Origin: an uncultured Ruminococcus sp. | GTDB lineage: Bacteria > Bacillota > Clostridia > Oscillospirales > CAG-272 | Length of the DNA: 12,431 nt | NCBI GenBank assembly: GCA_902797495.1 | Contig: CADBTH010000017.1 | Location: 1-12,431 of the forward strand | Direction: 5' to 3' | Shown: in pieces, positions 5,142-12,431 of the stretch | Numbering within the stretch: the stretch's first letter is position 1 | Layout: each line of letters opens with the position of its first letter | Program-made: the position numbers and the translations under genes | The notes under the pieces: generated by a model | What the model was told of the DNA's origin: nothing | Seen by the model: the letters and a program-made list of their open reading frames with translations, nothing else | The model's database searches: none

Positions 5142-7238
5142 ATGGAACGAACGGATATCGGACGCCTGCCGGAGCTTCTCGCGCCGGCGGGATCTCCCGC
5201 GTCGCTCGACGCCGCGATAGAGGCGGGTGCGGACGCGGTATACTTCGGAGCGGGCGACTTCAACGCCAGAATGAGGGCGAAAAACTTTACCGACGAAGAG
5301 CTCTCCGCCGCGCTCAGAAAGTGCGCCGAGTACGGTGTGAAGACTTACGTTACGGTGAACACGAGGCTCCGCGACGCGGAGCTTCCGGACGCGCTGAAGC
5401 TCTGCCGAAGACTGTGGCTCGAAGGAGTCTCTGCGCTCATCGTTGCCGACGCGGGGCTCGCCGCGCTGATCAAGGAGACGGTGCCGTCTCTTGAGATACA
5501 CGCGAGCACTCAGCTGTCCGGTCATTCTGCGCGCGACGCTGCGGAGCTTGCGAAGATGGGTTTCTCCAGAATGGTTTGTCCCCGCGAGACGTCCCTGCCC
5601 GAGCTTTGCGCGCTCTGCGCCGCGTCTCCTATAGAGATCGAGACGTTCATCCACGGCGCGCACTGCGTTTCCTTTTCGGGGCAGTGTCTGATGAGCTACG
5701 CTATGGGCGGCAGGAGCGGTAACCGCGGGATGTGCGCTCAGCCGTGCAGACTTCCCTTCACCGCGGAGGGAGTAGACAACTCTCATCCGCTCAGTCTTAA
5801 GGATATGTGCCTCGCCGGAAGTATCAGGGAGCTGATCGGCAGCGGAGTGTCTTCTCTCAAGATCGAGGGAAGACAGAAGAGCGCGGACTACGTTTACGAG
5901 GTCGTAAAGATATACAGACGGCTGCTCGACGAGGGACGGAACGCGAACGCGGACGAGGTACGACGTCTTTCGGCGGCATTCAGCCGAAGCGGTTTTACGG
6001 ATGGTTATCTGAAGGGCTCTTACCGCTCCATGCTCGGAGTGAGGGGAGAGGACGACGAGTCCTTGTCGGGTACTTTTCCGGGCCTCAGGAGAAAGATCCC
6101 GATCGACGCCGCTCTTACCGTGAAGGTCGGAGAGAGGGCGGAACTCCGGATCGCCGACGGCAAGAGGCGCGCCGTCTCTTACGGCGGAGCGACGGAAAGG
6201 CGGGAGAGCGGCAGCGCGATGTCGTACGACGCCGCGCGCGAAAAAGCGGCGAAGCTCGGAAATACCGCGTTTATACTTCGGAACTTCACCGCGGATATCG
6301 ACCCCGACGCGTATTTTTCTCTGTCGGAGCTCAATTCGATGAGAAGGGACGCGGTCGAAAAGATAACGTTTCCCGAAAAGAGGGATCTTTGCGAAACGAA
6401 AGAGGCGCGTTTTGAAAAGAAGCCGACCTTGCGAAGAGCAGGAAAGGTCGTCAGGACGGCGGAGTTCACGTCGCTTGACAACGTGCCCGCGGCGGCTCTC
6501 GATTATTTCGACAGAATATACATACCCTATTATGAAGCGGAGTCGGCGGACGGGGGAAAAATCTGTATCTCCCTCGATCCGCTGACCTACGATAATGAAT
6601 ACGGCGCTCTCGCGTCCGCCCTCGAAGGGTACCGCGGGGAAGCGCTCGTCCACGGCTTCGGTCAGGCGGCGTTCGTAAAGTCTCTCGGTATGAGTGCGGC
6701 GGCGTCTTTCAGATTCAACGTGCTGAACTCGGAGTGCGCAAAAGCAGTCCTCGGATACGCGGATTGCGTTACGGTGTCTCCCGAGGCGCCGTCGGCGCTT
6801 TGCAGGGATATCGACGGCGATTCCGCCCTGATCGTATACGGCAGGATACCTCTCATGCATACCGAGAGGTGCTTCATGTCCGATGGCGGAGCGAAGTGTC
6901 CGTTCGGCGGAGCGGGAGGAAGGATCTTTCCGCACCGTGAAAAGAAGGAAGGCAGATCGCTCGGAAAAGAGTGCGACGGCGTTCTTTGCCGCGGCGTGCT
7001 GAGGGACAGAACGGGAGCGGAATTCCCGGTGAGCGGGCTTCGCGACTGCTCGAACGTGATCTTCAACAGCGTTCCGGTATATATGGCGGACAGAGCGGAC
7101 GTTACCGAAAGATGCGGCGCGTCGAGGCTCCATTTCATATTTACGGACGAGACGGCAAAGAAGTGCGAAGCGGTGATACGCGCTTATAAAAACGGCGACG
7201 AGCCGGCGGACAAAGCAAAAGTCAGAAGGATAAAATAA
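5142..7238 (+). CDS. U32 peptidase-family protein, RlhA-like long form
   Basis: A 698-residue member of the U32 'collagenase-like' family. Characterised long members such as E. coli RlhA (about 650 residues) hydroxylate a cytidine of 23S rRNA, and the shorter TrhP class hydroxylates tRNA wobble uridine; both are tied to an Fe-S cluster and prephenate, and peptidase activity is doubtful for these. Residues 10-330 hold the TIM-barrel-like core: PELLAPAGSPASLDAAIEAGADAVYFG (10-36), THASTQ-like IHASTQLSGHS (119-129), then ETFIHGAHCVSFSGQC (167-182) close to the family signature, NRGMCAQPCRLPF (194-206), LSLKDMCL (217-224) and SLKIEGRQKSADYV (238-251). Cys175, 182, 198, 202 and 223 are candidate cluster ligands. 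The C-terminal half, about 310-690, fits the DUF3656-type extension in length and ends with further Cys residues. The start lacks a clear Shine-Dalgarno, being 14 bases past the zapA stop, so reinitiation is possible. Substrate is not assignable. Confidence 0.87.
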   Translation: MERTDIGRLPELLAPAGSPASLDAAIEAGADAVYFGAGDFNARMRAKNFTDEELSAALRKCAEYGVKTYVTVNTRLRDAELPDALKLCRRLWLEGVSALIVADAGLAALIKETVPSLEIHASTQLSGHSARDAAELAKMGFSRMVCPRETSLPELCALCAASPIEIETFIHGAHCVSFSGQCLMSYAMGGRSGNRGMCAQPCRLPFTAEGVDNSHPLSLKDMCLAGSIRELIGSGVSSLKIEGRQKSADYVYEVVKIYRRLLDEGRNANADEVRRLSAAFSRSGFTDGYLKGSYRSMLGVRGEDDESLSGTFPGLRRKIPIDAALTVKVGERAELRIADGKRRAVSYGGATERRESGSAMSYDAAREKAAKLGNTAFILRNFTADIDPDAYFSLSELNSMRRDAVEKITFPEKRDLCETKEARFEKKPTLRRAGKVVRTAEFTSLDNVPAAALDYFDRIYIPYYEAESADGGKICISLDPLTYDNEYGALASALEGYRGEALVHGFGQAAFVKSLGMSAAASFRFNVLNSECAKAVLGYADCVTVSPEAPSALCRDIDGDSALIVYGRIPLMHTERCFMSDGGAKCPFGGAGGRIFPHREKKEGRSLGKECDGVLCRGVLRDRTGAEFPVSGLRDCSNVIFNSVPVYMADRADVTERCGASRLHFIFTDETAKKCEAVIRAYKNGDEPADKAKVRRIK

Positions 7239-7239
7239 G

Positions 7240-7683
7240 ATGGACGTAAGAATAAAGATAAAAAAACTGCGTGACGGCGCGAAGATACCTCTTTACGCGA
7301 CGCCCGGCTCCGCCGCGGCGGATCTCTGCTACGCGGGTGACGGCGAGATCGTGTTATCTCCCGGCGAGACCCGTCTCGTGCCGACCGGCCTTGCGATCTC
7401 GATGGAGCGCGACGACGTCGCCGCCTTCATCTACGCGAGGAGCGGGCTCGCCTCGAAGCGCGGAGTCGCTCCGGCGAACTGCGTCGGTGTGATCGACAGC
7501 GATTACAGAGGAGAGATCATGGTAGCTCTGAGAAACCACTCCGCGGAGCCCTTCACGGTCTGTCCGGGCGACAGGATCGCGCAGATGGCGATAGCTCCGG
7601 TGTACAGAGCGCGCTTCGAAGAAGCAGAAACTCTTGACGAGACGGAGAGAAACGACGGAGGATTCGGATCCACGGGGATCTGA
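7240..7683 (+). CDS. dut: dUTP diphosphatase (trimeric dUTPase)
   Basis: Hydrolyses dUTP to dUMP and pyrophosphate, keeping uracil out of DNA and feeding dTMP synthesis. The 147-residue length is normal for the homotrimeric class. All five family motifs are visible: motif 1 SAAADLCYA (24-32), motif 2 ARSGLA (66-71), motif 3 NCVGVIDSDYRGEI (80-93, catalytic Asp86), motif 4 CPGDRIAQM (108-116) and the C-terminal P-loop-like motif 5 GGFGSTG (140-146), so the enzyme should be active. In motif 1 the usual Gly of A-G-x-D-L is Ala, a mild change. The ATG follows the U32 stop by one base, with AAGGA (7226-7230) nine bases upstream inside that gene, so translation is likely coupled. Pairing with maf downstream groups two nucleotide-pool cleaning enzymes. 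Confidence 0.96.
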   Translation: MDVRIKIKKLRDGAKIPLYATPGSAAADLCYAGDGEIVLSPGETRLVPTGLAISMERDDVAAFIYARSGLASKRGVAPANCVGVIDSDYRGEIMVALRNHSAEPFTVCPGDRIAQMAIAPVYRARFEEAETLDETERNDGGFGSTGI

Positions 7684-7692
7684 CGAACGGAT

Positions 7693-8274
7693 ATGAGAAG
7701 ACTGATTTTAGCGTCAAAGTCCCCGCGGAGAGACGAGATACTGAGCCTCGCGGGATACCGGCACGAGGTGATAGTGTCGGACGCGGACGAGTTCCTTGAG
7801 GACGGGATATCGGCGGCGTGCGCCGTGCGCGAGATATCGAAGAGAAAAGCCGAAGCCGTCGCCGCCGCGACGGACGGCGACCGCGTGATAATAGCAGCGG
7901 ATACCGTCGTCGAAAACGACGGGGAGATATACGGAAAGCCGAAGGACGCGGACGACGCGAGGCGGATGCTCCGGAGTATGTCGGGCGGACGGCACCTCGT
8001 CCACACGGGTATCACGGTTACGGACTGTGCAAAGACGGTCTCCGAGACCGTGACGACCGAGGTCTTCATGAGAGAGCTTTCGGAAAGGGAGATCGAAGGC
8101 TATATTGCGAGCGGAGCGCCGTTCGACAAAGCCGGCGCGTACGGCATCCAGGGCGCGGCGGGCGCGTTCGTGGAAAAACTTATCGGGGACTACTTCAACG
8201 TGATGGGTCTGCCCCTTTGCAGGATATCGGAAATACTGTCGGAGTTCGGGATCGGACTTTTCGACTTTCAATAA
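7693..8274 (+). CDS. maf: Maf-family nucleotide pyrophosphatase
   Basis: Maf proteins hydrolyse non-canonical or excess nucleoside triphosphates (dTTP/UTP and modified forms for the YhdE/BSU Maf class) to monophosphates; overexpression of the Bacillus protein blocks septation, hence the name. The 193-residue length is normal. Motifs: ILASKSPRR (5-13) phosphate-binding loop, AADTVV (68-73) with the catalytic-type Asp70, GKP (81-83), SGGRHLVHTG (97-106), DKAGAYGIQG (145-154) and GDYFNVMGLPL (165-175). The AYGIQG form of the fifth motif favours the dTTP/UTP class over YceF-type 7-methyl-GTP enzymes, an inference. It starts nine bases after dut with only a weak ACGGAT upstream, so coupling to dut is likely. 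Maf directly ahead of mreB is a conserved arrangement in Bacillus and many clostridia. Confidence 0.95.
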   Translation: MRRLILASKSPRRDEILSLAGYRHEVIVSDADEFLEDGISAACAVREISKRKAEAVAAATDGDRVIIAADTVVENDGEIYGKPKDADDARRMLRSMSGGRHLVHTGITVTDCAKTVSETVTTEVFMRELSEREIEGYIASGAPFDKAGAYGIQGAAGAFVEKLIGDYFNVMGLPLCRISEILSEFGIGLFDFQ

Positions 8275-8307
8275 AGACTAATCGACCATATCGGAAAGGA
8301 TCAATAA

Positions 8308-9318
8308 ATGAGTAAAAGTATCGGAATAGATCTCGGAACAGCCAATACCATCGTATACGTAAGGGGCCGCGGAATAGTTCTTCGCGAGCCGTCCGTCGTC
8401 GCGGTGGAATCGAGGAGCAAGAGGGTGGTCGCCGTCGGTAACGAGGCGAAGCTCATGCTCGGTAAAACGCCGGGCTCAATAACTGCTATGAGACCTCTTA
8501 AAGACGGAGTTATCGCTGAATTTGATTATACTACCCAGATGCTGAGACATTTCTTTAAGAAAGTGTCCGGCAACACCGTCTTCAGCAGACCGAGGGTCAT
8601 GATCTGCGTGCCGTACGGCGTGACCGAAGTTGAAAAGAGAGCCGTTCAGGACGTAACTCTCGAGGCTGGCGCGCAGAGCGTCGGACTCATAGAAGAGCCG
8701 ATCGCCGCGGCTATCGGCTCGGGACTGAAGGTCGAGTCGGCGAGAGGAAGCATGATCGTCGATATCGGAGGAGGTACGACGGAGGTCGCCGTCACCAGCC
8801 TCGGCGGTATCGTTCTTTCGACGTCCCTTAGAACAGCGGGAGACGAGCTCGACGACGCGATAGTCTCCTACATCAAGAGAAAATACAACATACTGATAGG
8901 CGAAGTGACCGCGGAATATCTCAAGAAGAGCATAGGAAGCGTTCATCCCGCCGCCGACCGCGGAGTCATGGAAGTCAGAGGCAGAAATCTGCTCAACGGG
9001 CTTCCCGCGATAATCACGGTCAATTCCGCGGAGATCAGAGAGGCTATGGGAGAGCAGCTCTCGCACATAGTCGAGTGCATCAGAACGACCCTCGAGAACA
9101 CTCCTCCGGAGCTCTCGAGCGACATATACGACAACGGTATCATGCTGTCAGGCGGCGGCGCTCTCCTCGCGGGCTTCGACCTGCTAATCACGCAGGTTAC
9201 GGGAATAAAAGCGATAGTGGCGAAGAACCCGCTCGACAGCGTTGCGGTCGGTATCGGCCACGTCATAGAAAACGACACGGACGGCATCAACTACAGAAAC
9301 CGCTACAAGGGACTGTGA
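8308..9318 (+). CDS. mreB: Rod shape-determining protein MreB (actin homologue)
   Basis: MreB forms membrane-bound actin-like filaments that guide the elongation machinery for lateral wall synthesis. The 336 residues are typical. Phosphate-1 loop GIDLGTANT is at 6-14, IEEPIAAAIG (128-137) contains the family Glu, phosphate-2 DIGGGTTEVAV is at 152-162, TAGDELDDAI (176-185) follows, and the adenosine-binding loop SGGGALLAG is at 281-289. The N-terminus starts almost at the first beta strand (MSKSIGIDLG), without the amphipathic helix of Gram-negative MreB, as usual for Gram-positive proteins. AAAGGA (8295-8300) is seven bases from the ATG. Paralogues Mbl and MreBH cannot be separated by eye, but the mreC-mreD neighbours favour MreB. 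Confidence 0.96.
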   Translation: MSKSIGIDLGTANTIVYVRGRGIVLREPSVVAVESRSKRVVAVGNEAKLMLGKTPGSITAMRPLKDGVIAEFDYTTQMLRHFFKKVSGNTVFSRPRVMICVPYGVTEVEKRAVQDVTLEAGAQSVGLIEEPIAAAIGSGLKVESARGSMIVDIGGGTTEVAVTSLGGIVLSTSLRTAGDELDDAIVSYIKRKYNILIGEVTAEYLKKSIGSVHPAADRGVMEVRGRNLLNGLPAIITVNSAEIREAMGEQLSHIVECIRTTLENTPPELSSDIYDNGIMLSGGGALLAGFDLLITQVTGIKAIVAKNPLDSVAVGIGHVIENDTDGINYRNRYKGL

Positions 9319-9333
9319 TCATAGGAGGGTAAA

Positions 9334-10176
9334 ATGCCTCATTTCATAAAGAACAAATTCTTTATGGCGCTCGTTATACTGACGATAGTGTTCACGGTCG
9401 TTCCGTCGGTCATGTCCGCGGTAGGTGCGGGCAGTTATATACGGAACGCGGTCAACATCGTGCTCACCCCCGTAAAGAATCTGTTTTCATACGCTTCCGA
9501 CGCGGTGTCCGGATTCACGTCGTATTTTACCGAGTTCGACAGGATCGTCGACGAAAACAACGCCCTCAGAGAGGAGTTGTCTTCGCTGAAAAAGAGCATT
9601 TCGGACGCCGAGGAAGTCGAGAAAATGAACGAGTGGCTCTACAGATATCTTGAACTGCGCCGCGAACACCCGGATTATAAATACGTTGACTGCAAGGTCA
9701 CCGGCTCCGAATCCGGGAACTATATGACGGTCTTCATACTCGACAAGGGAACGTCGAGCGGTATCGCGCGCAATATGTGCGTCGTCACCGACTACGGAGT
9801 CGTCGGTTACGTCAAGGAGGTCGGCACGACCTGGTGCAAGGCGGTGACTCTTCTCGAGTCGGGTGCTTCCGTCGGAGCGTACATACAGCGCACGGACGAG
9901 CCGGGGGTCGTGGAAGGAGATTTCACTCTCGCGTCCGAGGGCCTTTGCAAGATGCTCTATCTGTCCGCCGATTCGGACGTGAAGGAGGGGGACCGTATCC
10001 TTACGAGCGGTTACGGGAGCGTATATCCGCGAGGTCTTCTCATCGGTTACGTCGAGAGGACGGAGCCCGACCCGAACACCCAGTCTGTCGTCGCTTACGT
10101 CAGACCGTCGGAGCAGATGAAGGACATCACAAAGCTGATGGTCATCACCGATTACGAGGTACTGCCCGATGAGTGA
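9334..10176 (+). CDS. mreC: Rod shape-determining protein MreC
   Basis: A bitopic membrane protein of the elongasome that links cytoplasmic MreB to extracytoplasmic PBP2. Residues 1-8 are basic (KNK), a single transmembrane helix lies about 9-30, a coiled coil runs about 66-110 (DENNALREELSSLKKSI and on), and the remainder (115-275) is the MreC beta-barrel pair. Conserved pieces are ILDKGTSSGIARNMCVV (135-151), YGVVGYVKEVG (154-164), LLESGASVGAYI (173-184), VEGDF (193-197) and GDRILTSGYGSVYPRGLLIG (219-238). The 280-residue length is normal. AGGAGGG at 9323-9329 serves the ATG at 9334. The end overlaps the mreD start by eight bases, a strong sign of coupled expression. Confidence 0.94.
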   Translation: MPHFIKNKFFMALVILTIVFTVVPSVMSAVGAGSYIRNAVNIVLTPVKNLFSYASDAVSGFTSYFTEFDRIVDENNALREELSSLKKSISDAEEVEKMNEWLYRYLELRREHPDYKYVDCKVTGSESGNYMTVFILDKGTSSGIARNMCVVTDYGVVGYVKEVGTTWCKAVTLLESGASVGAYIQRTDEPGVVEGDFTLASEGLCKMLYLSADSDVKEGDRILTSGYGSVYPRGLLIGYVERTEPDPNTQSVVAYVRPSEQMKDITKLMVITDYEVLPDE

Positions 10177-11125
10177 TGAAAAAAGAGACGGGCGAAAGTA
10201 CGAAAAGCAGAGGATAAAGCTCCCCGACGGAACGTGGGGAGTGTATATGGGCGAGACGGGAGGCGGTCACAGAAGGCCGTCGAAGCCCGCCGGCGCGGGG
10301 AACGCCGCTCCGGCGCGCAAAAAAGTCCGCCCGTCGTCTCCGCGCCCCGCCGCAAACGGCGCCCCGTCGGGAAGAGATCCGGCCGGAGCGAGGGCGCCTC
10401 AGAGGAACGGGATCGTTTCGAGGTATTCCCTGTCTCCCGAAGAGCGCGCCGAGGCGGAGAGAAGAAAGAGAGAGATAAGAGAGCGCCGTTCGGCGGCGAA
10501 CTCCGACATACACAACAGGATCCCTCAGAGAGAGGGGGAAGCCGTAAAATTCTATCACCGCATCCTCGACCGCTTTCATATGTGGCGCCTCGGGATATCG
10601 GTAAACATTGAAAACATAATCAAAGGGCTCATCTGCGGCGCGCTGATCGTGGTTTTCGCGATGCTTCAGATCACGGTTTTCTCAAGGATCCGTCCGTTCG
10701 GCGCGATCCCGGACCTGATGCTCCCGCTCGTTATCGCGATCGGTTTTTCCGAGGGCGAGAGATGGGGAGGAGTCAGCGGACTCGCCGCGGCTTTTCTGAT
10801 CGAGTGTCTCGGCTCCGCCGGCGTCACTCTTCTGCCGCTCCTTTACGTTCCCTGCGGCTTTATCGCGGGAGTGCTCGGAACGTATTACCTGCGCGATTCT
10901 TTCGTGATAAGGCTCGCGGGCACGTTCGTATCGGGTATACTCCGCGCGCTCGTCACCGTGATATATATCTGTATCACTTTCGACTCTCCGAACGCTTCTC
11001 TGATGTTCGGCGACCGGGTGATACCGGAATTCGTGTCTACTTTTATATTCGCGCTGCTGCCGCACGTCGCGGCGTGGCTATCGTTCAAGCCTTTCCACAA
11101 ATCGAGGGCTGAACGCATCAACTGA
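10169..11125 (+). CDS. mreD: MreD with a long N-terminal cytoplasmic extension
   Basis: MreD is a small polytopic membrane protein of the rod complex. Residues about 150-310 match it in position, hydrophobicity and sequence style: a first helix IIKGLICGALIVVFAMLQIT (150-169), then RPFGAIPDLMLPLVIAIGF with the usual PDL-motif, GVSGLAAAFLIECLG, and further helices to HVAAWLSF. Typical MreD is 160-190 residues; this is 318. The extra residues 1-147 are hydrophilic: a short conserved-looking KLPDGTWGVYMGE (17-29), a Gly/Ala/Pro/Arg-rich linker (about 31-80), then a very charged helix-like EERAEAERRKREIRERRSA (91-109) before the membrane. An internal Met138 has no Shine-Dalgarno, the reading frame is unbroken, and the extension's start overlaps mreC, so the long form is preferred. 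GAGGT (10156-10160) lies eight bases ahead of the ATG. Confidence 0.85.
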   Translation: MSDEKRDGRKYEKQRIKLPDGTWGVYMGETGGGHRRPSKPAGAGNAAPARKKVRPSSPRPAANGAPSGRDPAGARAPQRNGIVSRYSLSPEERAEAERRKREIRERRSAANSDIHNRIPQREGEAVKFYHRILDRFHMWRLGISVNIENIIKGLICGALIVVFAMLQITVFSRIRPFGAIPDLMLPLVIAIGFSEGERWGGVSGLAAAFLIECLGSAGVTLLPLLYVPCGFIAGVLGTYYLRDSFVIRLAGTFVSGILRALVTVIYICITFDSPNASLMFGDRVIPEFVSTFIFALLPHVAAWLSFKPFHKSRAERIN

Positions 11126-11131
11126 CTGAAG

Positions 11132-11139
11132 AAAGGAGG
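11132..11139 (+). promoter_or_regulatory. Strong ribosome binding site for the GTG-initiated PBP2 gene
   Basis: AAAGGAGG is six bases before GTG at 11146-11148, in the 20-base gap after the mreD stop. It supports a GTG start; the first in-frame ATG (codon 13) falls within the membrane anchor and would remove the basic KKR residues. Confidence 0.8.
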
Positions 11140-11145
11140 AACTCT

Positions 11146-12431
11146 GTGAAAAAAAGAGAACATTTTGCAAGATACGCGGCGATGGGACTTCTCATCGTAG
11201 CATTCGCCGTCGTCTTCGTGATAAGGCTCGTCAATATCGAAGTCACGGGTCAGGGATACACGGAGGACTCCTCCCGCGGAAACTTCAGGACCCGCACCGA
11301 GCCGATCCAGGCGCTTCGCGGAGAGATCTACGACCGCAACGGAAAGCCGCTCGTCACCAACGAGTATTATTATGAAGTTTATCTTGACGCGGGAGCATTT
11401 CCGCGCAGTAACGCGGGTAAGAACGAGACGATACTCAAGCTCATGTCGGATGCGGAGAAGTGCGGAGAATACGACAAATTCACGCTTCCCGACTTTCCCT
11501 TCCTCGAGATACCGAACCAGTCGGGCACGGAAATAAACTACGAATACAACTCCGATTATATGCAGACGGTCTACGGCAGACGGCTGACGAAGATCCTTCT
11601 CGAACTGACCGAGGAGGAAGAGCTTCCTCCCGCGGCGGAAGCCGTCGGGATACTCAGAAACAGATACGGCTTAATCGACGAGGACGAAAATGCGGTCTAT
11701 CCGAAGGAGGACGAAGATCTCCTCTTCAGGATCAGAGCGGACATGGAGATGAAGAACTTCTCTCCCTCCGAGCCGTACACGATATTCAAGGACGTCACGC
11801 TTGAGTTCATCACTCTCTTCGGAGAGGACGGACTCAGAGGAGTCGAGACGAAAAAGGTCGTCAACCGCGTATTCGGATACCCCGGAGTCGCCTCTCACCT
11901 GATAGGCAGGACGGGCAGGATCCAGGCGGAAAAGGCGGACTACTATAAAGAACTCGGATACCCCGTTGACGCCGTCGTCGGACTGACCGGCGCGGAAGCG
12001 GCGTTCGAGGAATACCTCAGGGGGATCGACGGAGAGAAGACGATAGTCGAGGACGAGTTCGGCAACGTGGTCGACGAGTACGTCTCCAAGGAGCCCGTCG
12101 CCGGAAACAACGTCTATCTGACTATCGACATCGACGTTCAGATGGACGCCGAGCGCGCCCTGAAAAACAACATCGATCTCATCGTCGCGGAAGCGGAAAA
12201 GAAGAAGGACGAGGAGACCTGCGTCGGCGAGGACGCGAACGCCGGCGCGCTGACGCTCATAAAGGTCGAAACGGGAGAGGTCATCGCCGCGGCGACGTAT
12301 CCGTCCTATAACCTCGTGACGTTCGACGAAGACTACGCAAAGCTTCGCGAGGACGAAAACGCGCCCCTCTTCAACAGAGCGCTCGAAGGCACTTATGCGC
12401 CGGGCTCGACGTTCAAGCCCGGAGTTGCCGC
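11146..12431 (+). CDS. mrdA: Class B penicillin-binding protein 2 (partial, 3' end missing)
   Basis: A monofunctional transpeptidase that cross-links lateral-wall peptidoglycan together with RodA and MreBCD. 428 complete codons are in the window. The start is GTG with a strong Shine-Dalgarno. A basic cytoplasmic stub KKREHFARY precedes the membrane helix (about 11-28). The PBP dimerisation/pedestal domain begins at RGEIYDRNGKPL (58-69). HLIGRTGRI (251-259), GLTGAEAAFEEYLRG (279-293) and VYLTIDIDVQMDAERAL (323-339) are class B landmarks. The active-site S-x-x-K motif is GSTFKP, with the acylated Ser421 and Lys424, just before the edge; the SxN and KTG motifs must lie outside. Residues 154-216 are rich in Glu/Asp, an acidic stretch between pedestal elements. 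Position after mreD is classic for PBP2; SpoVD- or FtsI-like identity is less likely given this context. Confidence 0.9.
   Translation, partial: MKKREHFARYAAMGLLIVAFAVVFVIRLVNIEVTGQGYTEDSSRGNFRTRTEPIQALRGEIYDRNGKPLVTNEYYYEVYLDAGAFPRSNAGKNETILKLMSDAEKCGEYDKFTLPDFPFLEIPNQSGTEINYEYNSDYMQTVYGRRLTKILLELTEEEELPPAAEAVGILRNRYGLIDEDENAVYPKEDEDLLFRIRADMEMKNFSPSEPYTIFKDVTLEFITLFGEDGLRGVETKKVVNRVFGYPGVASHLIGRTGRIQAEKADYYKELGYPVDAVVGLTGAEAAFEEYLRGIDGEKTIVEDEFGNVVDEYVSKEPVAGNNVYLTIDIDVQMDAERALKNNIDLIVAEAEKKKDEETCVGEDANAGALTLIKVETGEVIAAATYPSYNLVTFDEDYAKLREDENAPLFNRALEGTYAPGSTFKPGVA

Noticed and set aside
4824..7133. A 769-residue open frame on the minus strand opposite the zapA tail and U32 gene
   Set aside because: Its product is extremely Arg/Ser-rich with no domain pattern, and it mirrors two well-supported genes on the other strand. 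It follows from GC-rich codon use leaving the antisense frame free of stops.
10580..11125. Shorter MreD starting at Met138
   Set aside because: It would have a typical length but has no ribosome site, while the longer frame overlaps mreC in the way expected of a coupled gene.

Overview
The window looks like a housekeeping chromosomal segment of a Gram-positive member of the Bacillota, most likely a GC-rich clostridium of the Oscillospirales/Eubacteriales kind. This is inferred from gene content and order (zapA next to a U32 peptidase-family gene, then dut, maf, mreBCD and a class B PBP), from a ThiI without room for a rhodanese domain, from a YnbB-type PLP enzyme, and from AGGAGG-type ribosome binding sites. 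The coding DNA is GC-rich and CpG-rich but still uses AGA/AGG and ATA often. Non-coding DNA is confined to two short AT-rich islands. I see no tRNA, rRNA, insertion sequence, phage gene or CRISPR array.

Left part, minus strand (about 4111 down to 1): a tightly packed operon read leftwards. A sigma-A-like promoter (4083-4111) drives a methionine gamma-lyase-family PLP enzyme (2775-4046), then gpsA (1819-2778), a VanZ-family membrane protein (1118-1822) and thiI (1-1116, cut by the window edge before its stop). The first three genes are linked by two 4-base ATGA stop/start overlaps, and thiI starts one base past the VanZ stop, so translation is probably coupled throughout.

Middle (4047-4584): a short divergent intergenic region, a 68-codon conserved-looking small ORF (4207-4413), then a GC-rich inverted-repeat element (4413-4457) followed by a very AT-rich promoter region in front of zapA.

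Right part, plus strand (4585 to the end): zapA (Z-ring regulator with a long charged tail), a long U32/RlhA-like protein, dut (dUTPase), maf (house-cleaning nucleotide pyrophosphatase), mreB, mreC, mreD and the start of a class B penicillin-binding protein 2 (cut just after its catalytic STFK). Spacings are short or overlapping, so this may be one long transcript joining septal division (ZapA), nucleotide-pool sanitation (Dut, Maf), RNA modification (U32) and the elongasome (MreBCD-PBP2).

No wholly new system is evident. The points most worth a second look are the roughly 140-residue cytoplasmic extension on MreD, the structured repeat-like element at 4413-4457, the small 68-aa protein, and the long tail on ZapA.
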